Both the position numbers and the translations under genes were made by a program. The notes under the pieces are model-generated. The model did no database searches. It was not told the DNA's origin and worked only from the letters and a program-made list of their open reading frames with translations. Below, one piece after another: positions 16,094-26,373 of a stretch of DNA of 64,000 bases. This DNA is from Gammaproteobacteria bacterium (GTDB lineage Bacteria; Pseudomonadota; Gammaproteobacteria; Pseudomonadales; Halieaceae): positions 1 to 64,000 of the forward strand of contig JAACDF010000019.1 of NCBI GenBank assembly GCA_009937065.1. Reading direction: 5' to 3'. Numbering within the stretch: the stretch's first letter is position 1; every line of letters begins with the position of its first letter.

Positions 16094-16608
16094 ATAATGT
16101 GACGACAGTTTATGCGCTTGAAGTGGCCAGTCCATTGGGAATGCTGCAGCTTGTAAGCGATGCAAATTATCTCGTAGAGCTCAATTGGCAAGGAGCACAC
16201 AAGCGAGTGAACAGCGCTGCCAAACCTGCGGCCGCGATACTGGTTGCCGCTGCCAACGAACTCTCACAATTTTTCGATGGCGAACGACGGCATTTCTCGG
16301 TGCCGGTAGATCCCAGAGGGACTGACTTCCAACTCAGAGTGTGGAGTGAACTTCAAAACGTAGCATGGGGTACCACCTGCACTTACGGTGACATTGCAAA
16401 GCGTCTGGGAAAACCAACAGGGTCGCGGGCAGTCGGCAGTGCCGTGGGTCGCAATCCATTACCGATCTTTATTCCCTGCCATCGCGTCGTAGGCTCGAAC
16501 GGATCTCTCACCGGCTTTTCAGGCGGACTCCAAAACAAAGGGATACTGTTGGGTTGCGAAGGGCACACGAATAGACCCGGTGGCCTCATGCATCTAGATC
16601 GGGAATAA
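16090..16608 (+). CDS. ogt: Methylated-DNA--protein-cysteine methyltransferase
   Basis: GTG start; active-site motif PIFIPCHRVVGSNGSLTGFSGGL. Confidence 0.93.
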   Translation: MNNVTTVYALEVASPLGMLQLVSDANYLVELNWQGAHKRVNSAAKPAAAILVAAANELSQFFDGERRHFSVPVDPRGTDFQLRVWSELQNVAWGTTCTYGDIAKRLGKPTGSRAVGSAVGRNPLPIFIPCHRVVGSNGSLTGFSGGLQNKGILLGCEGHTNRPGGLMHLDRE

Positions 16609-16774
16609 GCTCGTCTTTGAGGCGTTCGATTCCATCGCGCAGACGTAACTTTTCTTTTTTCATACGCTGGATCAGTAACCGATCACCCCAGGGATGCGCC
16701 TGCAGGTCAATCAATTCCTGGTCGATGACCCGATGGCGATCGATCATCAATGACAACCTCATTTGAAGTGTCAT
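16586..16774 (-). CDS. YdcH/DUF465 family small protein
   Basis: MTLQMRLSLMIDRHRVIDQELIDLQAHPWGDRLLIQRMKKEKLRLRDGIERLKDELIPD resembles DUF465 coiled-coil proteins. Confidence 0.7.
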   Translation of the reverse strand: MTLQMRLSLMIDRHRVIDQELIDLQAHPWGDRLLIQRMKKEKLRLRDGIERLKDELIPDLDA

Positions 16775-16934
16775 TGGCTCATTAGCCGCAGGCCGATTCT
16801 GCTCTATTATCATGCGCATGCTCCCCAAAGCACAGCTGTTACAATCAACGCATGTTGTCGTTGTTCAGGCAAGCACCAATTTATCCTAAGTTTTACCCCA
16901 AGGTCGCACTCGAGCCGCTGTGGTTCAAAAATCC

Positions 16935-17747
16935 TCAGCCCTGCTCACTAAAAATAGCGGCATAGTCAACGCGAGCATCACCTCCGGCAATAAAGGACTC
17001 AGCCAATAACGACGGTCGTTGATTATATTTTATCGGTTCACCGTCGAACTTGGTGACACGACCGCCGGCCGCACGAACCAGAGCATCACCAGCGGCCACA
17101 TCCCACTCACTGCAAGCCGAGGTGCGCGGGTAGACATCGGCACTGCCGACCGCCACATCACAGAACTTCACCGCGCTGCCGGCATTGCGACGAACCACGT
17201 CGCCAAAGTGCAGCGACAAGCGATCGACAAGCGCCTGCACACGTTTGGGTGAGTGCCTGTGGCTCGCAAGCATGATCAATGGCCGCTTGGAGTTCCTGCT
17301 TTGGGTTTTAACAACTGAGCCAGTCAAGCCATCTCCCTCAGCAAAGACGGCTGCACCGTTATGGACAATACCCACCCAGTGCTCTTTTCGACAGGGAATG
17401 GAGATCAATCCCAGCTCAGACACCCCATCAAGCACGAGTGCTATGTTGATGGTGAACTGATCGGTTTTTTCTATGAACTCCTTGGTGCCATCAAGAGGAT
17501 CCACCACCCAACAGGCGGGCCAGGTTAAACGGTCAACTATCTCGGCACCCTCAGATTCCTCCGACAGTATCGGTATACCAAGCGACAGTGCATCGAGGCG
17601 CTCACACAGTAATTCGTGGAGTGCCGTATCGGCATCGGTCAGGGGCGTTGCGTCCCCTTTTCGAACGACCTCCAGCTCGTCGACCTTTTCGTAAAATCCG
17701 CGCGCGAGGGCAGCCGCTTCATCGGCTATCTCCAACAACGATCTCAT
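16935..17747 (-). CDS. cysQ: 3'(2'),5'-bisphosphate nucleotidase CysQ
   Basis: GDATPLTDADTALHELL, ILSEESEG, WVVDPLDGTKEFI inositol-monophosphatase family motifs; start corrected from 17825. Confidence 0.93.
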   Translation of the reverse strand: MRSLLEIADEAAALARGFYEKVDELEVVRKGDATPLTDADTALHELLCERLDALSLGIPILSEESEGAEIVDRLTWPACWVVDPLDGTKEFIEKTDQFTINIALVLDGVSELGLISIPCRKEHWVGIVHNGAAVFAEGDGLTGSVVKTQSRNSKRPLIMLASHRHSPKRVQALVDRLSLHFGDVVRRNAGSAVKFCDVAVGSADVYPRTSACSEWDVAAGDALVRAAGGRVTKFDGEPIKYNQRPSLLAESFIAGGDARVDYAAIFSEQG

Positions 17748-17844
17748 TAGCGTCACGAGTCCAACATCACGCTCTTTAAGAAAAGCCCGTAAACTCTCGT
17801 TGTTATTCGACTGAAGCCACCACATTAGAGAAGACTAACACCAC

Positions 17845-18555
17845 ATGAAGCTTAAGACCGGAAGCGGCGCACATCTTGACTCAGTAGATTGGACACAAGT
17901 TGACCACGTGCTGTTGGATATGGACGGTACGCTGTTAGATCTCGCCTTTGATAATGACTTTTGGGGGCGCCGTATCCACGAGAAGTATGCGTCGATTCAT
18001 CAGATCAGCGTTGAAGAAGCTGTCGAAAAATTTAAACCGCTGTTCCAAGATGTTGCCGGCACCCTGAGCTGGTACTCGACTGACTTTTGGAGTAAGCAGT
18101 TTGGCTACAGCATTATTGAGCACTCGCGAGAGTATTCGAGCGGGATCCGGTGGCTACCCTTTGCAAAAGAATTCCTTCATGCACTGCGCCATAGAGGTGT
18201 TAGGTCGACAATAGTTACCAATGCGCACCCCGACATCGTGGATCTTAAACACCAGATCACAGGAATCGAGGACTTGGTAGACAGTACCGTTAGCAGTCAC
18301 ACATTGGGCCACGCCAAGGAGTCATCCGAGTTTTGGAAGAAACTTCAGACCGATTTGAAGTTTAGTCTGGGTTCAACGCTTTTCTTCGATGATTCGCCAG
18401 CTGTGCTAGCGGCGGCCATGGACTATGGTATCGAGGGATCGATTGCCATTTGCCATCCAGACAGCACCCGACCGAAACGCATGCCTGCATCCCCTCTCGC
18501 CATCGACAATTTTAAAAAACTGACTTCGAATCTTAGTAACAAAGGTACTCATTAA
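17845..18555 (+). CDS. yrfG: HAD-family GMP/IMP nucleotidase (YrfG-like)
   Basis: VLLDMDGTLLDLAFDNDFWG HAD motif I; HslR-adjacent as in other gammaproteobacteria. Confidence 0.88.
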   Translation: MKLKTGSGAHLDSVDWTQVDHVLLDMDGTLLDLAFDNDFWGRRIHEKYASIHQISVEEAVEKFKPLFQDVAGTLSWYSTDFWSKQFGYSIIEHSREYSSGIRWLPFAKEFLHALRHRGVRSTIVTNAHPDIVDLKHQITGIEDLVDSTVSSHTLGHAKESSEFWKKLQTDLKFSLGSTLFFDDSPAVLAAAMDYGIEGSIAICHPDSTRPKRMPASPLAIDNFKKLTSNLSNKGTH

Positions 18556-18941
18556 TGGATCGTTTACGTGTAGACAAATGGCTGTGGGCGGCGCGTTTTT
18601 TCAAAACACGGTCTATTGCTAAAACTGCAATCGAGGGTGGAAAAGTTCATCTCGATGGTCAACGCGTAAAAGTGTCACGAGAGATTTGTGTCGGTGAGAT
18701 CTTGGTGATCAAACAGGGCTGGGACGAAAAAGAAGTGGTTGTGCTTGGGTTAAGCGCACAGCGGGGCCCTGCGCCCATTGCGCAAGCGCTCTATGAAGAG
18801 ACTTCGGCTAGCATCGAAAAGCGGGAGCGAGAAGCCCAAGCCAGAAAAGCGGCCGGAGGTGCTGTGGCACGGCCAACTCAAAAGCCTGGAAAACATCAAC
18901 GTAAAGCTCTCGAGCGTCTGCGAAAACAATTCGATATCTAG
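18555..18941 (+). CDS. hslR: Ribosome-associated heat shock protein Hsp15
   Basis: S4 domain RVDKWLWAARFFKTRSIAKTAIEGGKVHLDG with basic C-terminus. Confidence 0.92.
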   Translation: MDRLRVDKWLWAARFFKTRSIAKTAIEGGKVHLDGQRVKVSREICVGEILVIKQGWDEKEVVVLGLSAQRGPAPIAQALYEETSASIEKREREAQARKAAGGAVARPTQKPGKHQRKALERLRKQFDI

Positions 18942-20161
18942 GACTGAGCTTCGGCTTCTAACTCACCACAGGTCACGCGATTACGGCCATTGGTTTTGCT
19001 CAAGTACAAGGCATCGTCCGCCGCTTTGAGCAATGTATCGAACTCCAGCTCCCATTCAGGGACACAGGATATGACCCCTATAGACACAGTTACATACTCG
19101 GCGGTCAGTGATTTCTCATGGGGAATCTTCAGCTCGAGCACCTTCATACGGAGTTCTTCAGCCAACTCAAGTGCAGCCGTGCGATTGACGGTTGGGTAAA
19201 AAATAATGAACTCCTCACCCCCCATCCGAGCCGCAAACTCTCCTGCCCGACTGCTCATTTCAAGCATGACATTGGCCAATTGCTGAAGCACTTGATCCCC
19301 CGCGGGATGACCGTAGTTGTCGTTGTACGTTTTAAAGTGATCAACATCCAGCGCGATAACGGCGATAGGGAGCTGCATTCGCTTCATACGAGCCAACTCA
19401 TCGTTGATGATGATGTTGACGCCACGACGGTTGCGAAGCCCCGTCATTTCATCAATCGTTGCTTGTTCCGCAAGCTGACGTCGCGCGTCCTGGAGCTGCA
19501 AGTTTCTCGTTTTCAGACTGTCCGTTAACGATGCCAAGTCCTTGCTCATCGCGGCGCGCTCAAGACTGGTCTCCACCATCTCCGAAAATGCACCGCTCAT
19601 CCACTCGCTGGCGATGACCAGAAAGACCGATAGCCCAACTAAAAGAATCGCGAGCCCTGAGTTGAACGGACGATCCTCAGCATGCCAGGCAAGCCACAGC
19701 GCGATGCTCCCCAGAGAGAAGACCAATTGGGTCAGGTAGGCTTGACGAATAACCACCGACACGGCAATGGTGACTACCGAAATAATGGCGACCACACCCA
19801 CGCATAAATAAAAGATAAGATCGGAAAGGTATGGGTCCAGCCATATCACCGTACCGCCCCAAATAGCCCCTGACACAGCGGCATAGAGCAGGAGCTCATT
19901 AAAGACGGCCGGGCGCTGGGTAAAGTGCCTACTGGTCTCCAGTGTCCGGTTAATACGTTGCGACCACCATAGATTGAGTAACAGCAGTGATATCGCCCAG
20001 GCGAGCATAACTTGGCTGTTCAAACTGTAAAAGCCAGCAAGACCCAGACTGACAATACCTAATAACTGAGCACCTACACCCGCGTAGCGACTTCCGCGCA
20101 GATGCAGCTCCAACTTAGCAGAGACAATCTGATTGTCGGCAATCCGGCGTTGATAAAGCAT
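18938..20161 (-). CDS. Membrane-associated diguanylate cyclase (GGDEF domain)
   Basis: N-terminal transmembrane segments then GGDEF domain with MGGEEFIIFYP. Confidence 0.93.
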   Translation of the reverse strand: MLYQRRIADNQIVSAKLELHLRGSRYAGVGAQLLGIVSLGLAGFYSLNSQVMLAWAISLLLLNLWWSQRINRTLETSRHFTQRPAVFNELLLYAAVSGAIWGGTVIWLDPYLSDLIFYLCVGVVAIISVVTIAVSVVIRQAYLTQLVFSLGSIALWLAWHAEDRPFNSGLAILLVGLSVFLVIASEWMSGAFSEMVETSLERAAMSKDLASLTDSLKTRNLQLQDARRQLAEQATIDEMTGLRNRRGVNIIINDELARMKRMQLPIAVIALDVDHFKTYNDNYGHPAGDQVLQQLANVMLEMSSRAGEFAARMGGEEFIIFYPTVNRTAALELAEELRMKVLELKIPHEKSLTAEYVTVSIGVISCVPEWELEFDTLLKAADDALYLSKTNGRNRVTCGELEAEAQS

Positions 20162-20263
20162 TGGCGCTCTTTTAAGTCAGCAGTTCGAATCAGTTCGATT
20201 ATGCAGGAAGTGTCGCACAGGGCATACTGCTGATGACGAAAGGGGGGCTTTAGGGAAACGAGT

Positions 20264-20971
20264 ATGTTGCGGGTGGTCTGGCTTATAATTTTGGCGCCCT
20301 TGTTAATTGTGGCCCTCCGGCGTACGGCGCTAGACCCCAATGCGCGGGAAATTTCATGCCTCGACGCACAAACCGCCTTTGAAACGCAGGATTTTTCGGC
20401 GTCACTTCCAGCCGACCCCGCGCTGATTATTGGTAATCAGCGCGTAAAGTATTGGCTCGATTCGCCAACCCAACTTGGCACCACGCCAGTTCTGAAACGA
20501 ACGATCGGCGGCTTGCAGCCGCGCCATTTAAATGAGTGCTTTCCTCGCTTGATTGGTCACTACCAGCCAGAAAGCGTATTTCTGATTCTCGACACTGAAC
20601 ATCTCCTGATGACACCGCCTGAGGACTTGCTGGTTTCACTACAAGGCATCATGGAGCAGCGTTCCGTTTACAGTTTACGGTTTGAACTGACGGTTATAGG
20701 GCCTATAACGTCGCCCATCGTATCGGCAGTAGATCGCGGTAAATTCGCCAACATCAAGAACGAGCTTCGAGACTGGTCCGCGCGAACCTTGGGCACACGC
20801 TACCTGGCCGCAGATGGGCTTTTTACAAGTGATAATGGCGAGGTAAGCCCACGTTACTTCTGGCCTAACGGAAACACGCTGACCAAGGAAGGCTACGCGA
20901 AGTTGACGAGCTGGCTTGTTGCACTGTCAAATGAGCGTAAAAAAGAATTTACGGGTATAGTGTCAAGATGA
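20264..20971 (+). CDS. Uncharacterised membrane-anchored SGNH-hydrolase-like protein lacking the expected catalytic residues
   Basis: N-terminal hydrophobic helix; blocks at SGNH-fold positions (IIGNQRV..., IGGLQPRHL, FLILDTEHLL, PNGNTLTKEGYAKL); 4-bp overlap with dxs. Confidence 0.6.
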   Translation: MLRVVWLIILAPLLIVALRRTALDPNAREISCLDAQTAFETQDFSASLPADPALIIGNQRVKYWLDSPTQLGTTPVLKRTIGGLQPRHLNECFPRLIGHYQPESVFLILDTEHLLMTPPEDLLVSLQGIMEQRSVYSLRFELTVIGPITSPIVSAVDRGKFANIKNELRDWSARTLGTRYLAADGLFTSDNGEVSPRYFWPNGNTLTKEGYAKLTSWLVALSNERKKEFTGIVSR

Positions 20972-22887
20972 ATTTTGATCAACTTCCAACAGCGGCACCG
21001 CAAACGCCAGTCTTAGATCGTATCGACGCCGTGCACGAGGAAATCAGTGCACTTAGTAGCGATGAGCTAGTCACTCTCGCAAATGAGTTACGTGAGTTTC
21101 TTCTCTATTCGGTTTCAACAACGGGTGGTCACTTTGGTGCGGGGTTGGGCGTCGTCGAGTTAACGGTTGCCTTACATCACGTCTTTAATACGCCCGATGA
21201 CCGCATTGTCTGGGACGTGGGTCACCAATGCTACCCCCACAAAGTGCTGACTGGCCGAAGAGATCGTATGGGATCTATGCGTCAAAAAGGCGGATTAAGC
21301 GGCTTCCCAAAGCGCAGCGAGAGTGAGTTCGATACATTTGGTGTGGGGCACTCCTCTACCAGTATCTCAGCCGCGATGGGGATGGCGTTAGCAGCGAAAC
21401 AACAAGGCATCGATCGCAAAGTCGTTGCTGTTATCGGGGATGGCGCCATCACTGGCGGCATGGCTTTCGAGGCACTGGCACATGCTGGGCATGAGCGACC
21501 CAACATGCTGGTAATCCTCAACGACAATCAGATGTCTATCGGCCACAACACGGGGGGACTAGCCAGCTATTTCGCCAGAATTTGGGCAACTCAAACCTAC
21601 CTGACCCTGAGAGAGACATCGAAGAAGCTATTGGAGCACGTGAAACCTGCCTGGGATTTAGCAAAGCGCACCGAGGAACACATGAAAGGCATGGTCGCTC
21701 CCGGCACACTGTTTGAGGAACTGGGCTGGCACTACATTGGACCTCTTGACGGTCACGACCTGCCATCATTGGTGGAGGTACTGAAGCGCGTTTCGGCGCT
21801 AAGTGGGCCCCAGATCCTGCATATCCGGACTATTAAGGGCAAAGGGTTTACACCTGCAGAGGAAGATCCCGTTGGCTACCACGCGCTCGGCAAAATCGAA
21901 CCAAAAAAAGATGTCGCTAAGGCATCTCCGGCAGCCCCAAAACCGCCAAAATATCAGGATGTGTTCGGCCAGTGGCTGTGCGATACAGCTGAAGTTGACC
22001 CGCTTTTGGCAGGGATCACACCGGCAATGTGCGAAGGTTCAGGCATGGTCAACTTTGCTGCCAACTATCCCGATCGTTACTACGACGTTGCCATTGCTGA
22101 GCAACATGCAGTGACATTGGCAGCAGGAATGGCCTGCGACGGCCTAAAACCCGTTGTTGCCATTTACTCCACTTTCTTACAACGTGGCTATGATCAATTA
22201 ATCCATGACGTTGCACTGCAAAATTTGGACGTTACGTTTGCCATCGATCGTGCCGGCTTAGTAGGCCAGGACGGAGCCACGCATCACGGTGCCTTTGATC
22301 TGAGTTATATGCGATGCATACCCAATCTCATCATTGCAGCACCGAGCAATGAAAACGACTGTCGGCAGATGTTAGTGAGCGCTTACAATCACAAAGGCCC
22401 CTCGGCGGTAAGATACCCTCGCGGAGAAGGCATTGGCGTTCGCATTGAGCCTGAGCTTGTGGGCGTGGAGATTGGAAAAGGAAAAGTCGTTAGAGAAGGC
22501 CGCGATGTTGCGATACTCAATTTTGGCGTACTTTTAACCGAGGCGGAAAAAGCGGCCGAGACACTCGATGCAACCGTTGCCGACATGCGCTGGGTAAAAC
22601 CGCTCGATACTGATCTGATCTGCGAGCTCGCAAAAACGCACTCTCTGCTGATCACAGTTGAGGAAAATGTTATCGCTGGCGGAGCAGGTAGCGCGGTGGC
22701 TGAATTCTTAACCGAACAGGGACTTGGTATTGATATTCGTCATGTGGCAATAGATGACCGATTTATTGATCACGCAAGCCAAGGCGAAACTCGCTCTGAT
22801 GCAGGCTTGGGCTATGAGGATATTGTATCCAAAGCCGGAGAAAGCCACGGTAAACTCAGCGCAGCGAAAACTGCGGTGGCATCATGA
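20968..22887 (+). CDS. dxs: 1-deoxy-D-xylulose-5-phosphate synthase
   Basis: 639 aa; WDVGHQCYPHKVLTGRR, GDGAITGGMAFEALAHAG, DRAGLVGQDGATHHG. Confidence 0.98.
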   Translation: MNFDQLPTAAPQTPVLDRIDAVHEEISALSSDELVTLANELREFLLYSVSTTGGHFGAGLGVVELTVALHHVFNTPDDRIVWDVGHQCYPHKVLTGRRDRMGSMRQKGGLSGFPKRSESEFDTFGVGHSSTSISAAMGMALAAKQQGIDRKVVAVIGDGAITGGMAFEALAHAGHERPNMLVILNDNQMSIGHNTGGLASYFARIWATQTYLTLRETSKKLLEHVKPAWDLAKRTEEHMKGMVAPGTLFEELGWHYIGPLDGHDLPSLVEVLKRVSALSGPQILHIRTIKGKGFTPAEEDPVGYHALGKIEPKKDVAKASPAAPKPPKYQDVFGQWLCDTAEVDPLLAGITPAMCEGSGMVNFAANYPDRYYDVAIAEQHAVTLAAGMACDGLKPVVAIYSTFLQRGYDQLIHDVALQNLDVTFAIDRAGLVGQDGATHHGAFDLSYMRCIPNLIIAAPSNENDCRQMLVSAYNHKGPSAVRYPRGEGIGVRIEPELVGVEIGKGKVVREGRDVAILNFGVLLTEAEKAAETLDATVADMRWVKPLDTDLICELAKTHSLLITVEENVIAGGAGSAVAEFLTEQGLGIDIRHVAIDDRFIDHASQGETRSDAGLGYEDIVSKAGESHGKLSAAKTAVAS

Positions 22888-23090
22888 GCGACGAAAAAAA
22901 CGAAAAAAAACTCAGCGAACAGATTGATGAACTTTCAGTGCTGGTAAAACGGCTTGAAGACCCATCAATCGAACTTGAAGATGCGCTGGGCGTCTACGAA
23001 TCCGGGATGAAGATTGCTCAAGCAGCGCAAAAAGCCCTCGAGCAGGCTCAGCAACGGATCGAGACCGTATCGGGCACCACCGAAAACTAG
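22884..23090 (+). CDS. xseB: Exodeoxyribonuclease VII small subunit
   Basis: 68 aa; LVKRLEDPSIELEDALGVYESGMKIAQAAQKALEQAQQRIE. Confidence 0.93.
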   Translation: MSDEKNEKKLSEQIDELSVLVKRLEDPSIELEDALGVYESGMKIAQAAQKALEQAQQRIETVSGTTEN

Positions 23091-23107
23091 GGCAGAGATA
23101 CACCGAG

Positions 23108-23953
23108 ATGGATGCATCAGGTCTACAACTGTCCTCCCCTATCGAATGCAGTGACTCACGCCTTGATGAAGCTCTGAACTACGCGCTGTCCAATGCGGGC
23201 AAGCAGCTTCGAAGTCGCCTGTGCAGAGTCACATCTGCTGTGATTGCCGGCTCCGAACTACCATCTGCGATCAGAGCGGGTGAGGCCATCGAGTTTCTAC
23301 ACACCTACTCCCTGATTCACGATGATTTGCCGTCGATGGACGATGATGACCTACGTCGGGGCAAGCCTACAGTCCATAAAGCATATGACGAGGCCACCGC
23401 GATTCTTGTTGGCGACGGCCTGCAGGCGCTCGCTTTTGAATGGATTGTCGACACACCGGAGTTGACTGCCGATCAACAAGTGCGACTGATTAAGTTACTC
23501 AGCAAATCGATCGGCTTCGATGGAATGGTGGGCGGTCAAGCTATGGATATTGCGGCCGAAGGTCAATCACTCGAGCCGGCAGACCTCGCACAAGTCCACG
23601 CACGAAAAACCGGCGCCCTCATTGAAGCATCCGTCGTGGCTGGGGCGATATGTGCGGATGCAACCGACTTTCAGCAAGCCGCGCTCAGAGCGTTTGCTCA
23701 GCGGATAGGGCTTGCTTTTCAAGTGATGGACGATGTCCTCGATGTGACTGCAACCTCGGAAGAGCTGGGAAAGACCGCGGGGAAGGATATCGATGCCGAG
23801 AAGTCGACCTATGTCGCATCGTTAGGAGCAGAGGGTGCGCGAATCTACGCGGAAACCCTGCTGACTGAGGCCATAGATGCATTGGTTGATTTTGGTGATG
23901 CGGCAGTGGAACTCAAGCAGCTGGGCCACCTCATGGTGCATCGCTCTTTTTGA
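23108..23953 (+). CDS. ispA: Farnesyl diphosphate synthase (geranylgeranyl/farnesyl family)
   Basis: IHDDLPSMDDDDLRRGKPT first Asp-rich motif and QVMDDVLDVTATSEELGKTAGKD second Asp-rich motif. Confidence 0.95.
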   Translation: MDASGLQLSSPIECSDSRLDEALNYALSNAGKQLRSRLCRVTSAVIAGSELPSAIRAGEAIEFLHTYSLIHDDLPSMDDDDLRRGKPTVHKAYDEATAILVGDGLQALAFEWIVDTPELTADQQVRLIKLLSKSIGFDGMVGGQAMDIAAEGQSLEPADLAQVHARKTGALIEASVVAGAICADATDFQQAALRAFAQRIGLAFQVMDDVLDVTATSEELGKTAGKDIDAEKSTYVASLGAEGARIYAETLLTEAIDALVDFGDAAVELKQLGHLMVHRSF

Positions 23954-24014
23954 AGCGACTGGGTGACCGTTTCCCGTGACATCACCAAAGCAAAATAAAC
24001 TGTGGAGCGCTTCG

Positions 24015-24518
24015 TTAGGTCGATGACAACAGTAGGAGGAAATGGCCGCCAGCGACAGCCAGCACCCCCATCAATGCCGCAACCAGATCGTCGATCATCA
24101 CGCCCACCCCACCACCAACCATACGATCGATCCAACTGATGGGCCATGGCTTCAACACATCGAAGAACCGAAAGCTCAAAAAACTGAGTAGTAAAAGAAC
24201 AGAGTGATCTGTTGCGCCCAGAAACCACCAGTCAAGCATTAACGCACTGACACATACCCCAACCACCTCATCAATGACGATAATTTGCGCATCATGCTGA
24301 CCGGACACCCGCTCTAGGTGATTCGCCGACCAAAGCCCCAGAAAATAAAGCCCGATAACCATCAACGTCGCCGCCAAAATGTCCACCTGCAGGAGTGCAA
24401 ATGCGAGTGGTAACGCCGCCAGACTGCCGACTGTGCCAGGCGCCACCGGTGAAAAACCAATACCTAAAAACGTGGCTATCACCACATGCAATCGACTAGC
24501 TTCAGTGGAAATGGTCAT
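24015..24518 (-). CDS. pgpA: Phosphatidylglycerophosphatase A
   Basis: GIGFSPVAPGTVGSLAALPL and VIDEVVGVCVS motifs; start corrected from 24560. Confidence 0.93.
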   Translation of the reverse strand: MTISTEASRLHVVIATFLGIGFSPVAPGTVGSLAALPLAFALLQVDILAATLMVIGLYFLGLWSANHLERVSGQHDAQIIVIDEVVGVCVSALMLDWWFLGATDHSVLLLLSFLSFRFFDVLKPWPISWIDRMVGGGVGVMIDDLVAALMGVLAVAGGHFLLLLSST

Positions 24519-25425
24519 ACCCTTGCCCCCTCGACATAACGTCGCAATGAACGCCCTCACCCGCCTCTACTGTTCCTATGACCGTTAACTCATCGGGAAC
24601 ATCAGTTTCAGGTGGTAACGTAAAGAGTAGCTCATAGTCCTCACCCCCGTTGAGCGCAAACTCAAGCGCTTGCGCTTCACCCACAGCCGAAATCAACGCT
24701 GATGAGAGGGGAACAGCACCTGACTGAATACTAAAGCGGACGCCGCTGGCATGAGTCACATGCCCGGCGTCTTGGAGCAACCCGTCTGACAGATCAATGC
24801 AGCTCGTTGCAAGCTTTCGCATCCGACACCCCAAATCGACCCGGGCTGTAGGATGAGTAAAGCGAGAGACGAGGTACTCCTGGTCTTCGAAGTCGATCTC
24901 TAATCCGCGGTACTTGCCTTGCATGACGGCGAGACCAAACGCCGCATCGCCTAGGTAACCACTCACACAAACCCGATCACCAACCTGTGCCCCTGATCGC
25001 AGCAACTTCTGATTTCGAGGGCAGAACCCCATGACCGTCAGTGTCAACGATAAGGGGCCACGTGTGGTGTCCCCCCCTACAAGCGGCAAGCGGTATTCGT
25101 GGCAAGCGCGAGTGAGACCTTGAGACAGACCGTGCAGCCACAAATCATCCACCGAAGGAACGGTGAGTGCCAGTGTCATACCCAGCGGCTCGGCACCCAT
25201 TGCCGCAAGATCGCTGGCCGCTGATGCTACAGCTTTGTAGCCCAAGTCCTCGGGGAACAGATCATCGGTAAAATGGGTATCCAGAACCGAACTATCGGTA
25301 GAAACAATCAGTTCTGAGTTAGGAGGAACCGTTAGTGCTGCGCCATCATCTCCTACGGAAAGATCGACATACTCTCCCGAACCAAGCGAGGAAAAATAGC
25401 GAGTGATGACATCGAACTCACCCAC
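24502..25425 (-). CDS. thiL: Thiamine-monophosphate kinase
   Basis: GDDGAALTVP, ASDLAAMGAEPLGMTLAL, SCIDLSDGLLQDAGH. Confidence 0.93.
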   Translation of the reverse strand: MGEFDVITRYFSSLGSGEYVDLSVGDDGAALTVPPNSELIVSTDSSVLDTHFTDDLFPEDLGYKAVASAASDLAAMGAEPLGMTLALTVPSVDDLWLHGLSQGLTRACHEYRLPLVGGDTTRGPLSLTLTVMGFCPRNQKLLRSGAQVGDRVCVSGYLGDAAFGLAVMQGKYRGLEIDFEDQEYLVSRFTHPTARVDLGCRMRKLATSCIDLSDGLLQDAGHVTHASGVRFSIQSGAVPLSSALISAVGEAQALEFALNGGEDYELLFTLPPETDVPDELTVIGTVEAGEGVHCDVMSRGQGYDHFH

Positions 25426-25435
25426 AACAGCGGCT

Positions 25436-25879
25436 TTAGTGCTCTGCCAGTTCTTGCGCGCGGAGCTTCATTCCGACCTGATCCAGAACACCGTTAACGT
25501 ACCGGTATGAATCCGTCGCACCGAACTTCTTAGCCAGTGCAACCGTTTCATTCAACGTGACCTTTGCAGGCACATCGATGCGGTCTAACAACTCAAAGGT
25601 GCCGAGTCGAAGTAGATTGCGTTCGATACAGTCAAGCACATCGAGCTCACGATCAAGAAACGGAGAAAAGATGCCGTCAAGCTCGTCAGAGCGACGGGTA
25701 ATGCCGACCAACATTTCATTGAAGTATTCTGTATCGACGTTCGTGAAGTCATTGTCAGTGCGAAACTCCGCCTCAATCGATGAAGCCGTCGCCCCTGTCA
25801 TTGACCATTGATACAGTGCTTGAATACAAAAGTGGCGAGCTCGCCGACGTTGAGCGGCGAGCACATTGATAGAGGTCAT
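25436..25879 (-). CDS. nusB: Transcription antitermination factor NusB
   Basis: RRRARHFCIQALYQWSM..., VTLNETVALAKKFGATDSYRYVNGVLD. Confidence 0.96.
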   Translation of the reverse strand: MTSINVLAAQRRRARHFCIQALYQWSMTGATASSIEAEFRTDNDFTNVDTEYFNEMLVGITRRSDELDGIFSPFLDRELDVLDCIERNLLRLGTFELLDRIDVPAKVTLNETVALAKKFGATDSYRYVNGVLDQVGMKLRAQELAEH

Positions 25880-26361
25880 TAGTTTTTCAACGCACCCAAT
25901 AGGCTAACCATCTCAAGGGCACTCATCGCCGCTTCAGCGCCTTTGTTGCCCGCTTTCGTGCCAGAGCGCTCGATCGCCTGCTCTATCGAATCAACAGTCA
26001 AAACCCCAAACGCGATGGGAACACCCGAATCCAATGAGACCTGTGCAATACCTTTAGTGCACTCACCAGCGACATGCTCAAAATGGGGTGTGCCGCCACG
26101 GATGACTGCACCGAGGGCAATAATGGCGTCGCAATCTCCTCGCTTAGCTACAGCCTGACACACCATCGGGATTTCAAAGGCACCCGGTGCCCTGACAATA
26201 TGTAGGTGGTCATCGCTTACACCATGACGCTTGAGCGTATCGATCGCGCCCTCGAGTAGGTGCTCCACAACAAAACTGTTCCACCGGCCAACAACCAGCG
26301 TAAAACGTCCAGAAACCCCACTGAGCTGACCCTCAGTCGTCGCAATTGTATTTGACGCCAT
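25879..26361 (-). CDS. ribH: 6,7-dimethyl-8-ribityllumazine synthase
   Basis: [44 protein letters not shown]. Confidence 0.97.
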   Translation of the reverse strand: MASNTIATTEGQLSGVSGRFTLVVGRWNSFVVEHLLEGAIDTLKRHGVSDDHLHIVRAPGAFEIPMVCQAVAKRGDCDAIIALGAVIRGGTPHFEHVAGECTKGIAQVSLDSGVPIAFGVLTVDSIEQAIERSGTKAGNKGAEAAMSALEMVSLLGALKN

Positions 26362-26373
26362 ATCTTTCTCTCC

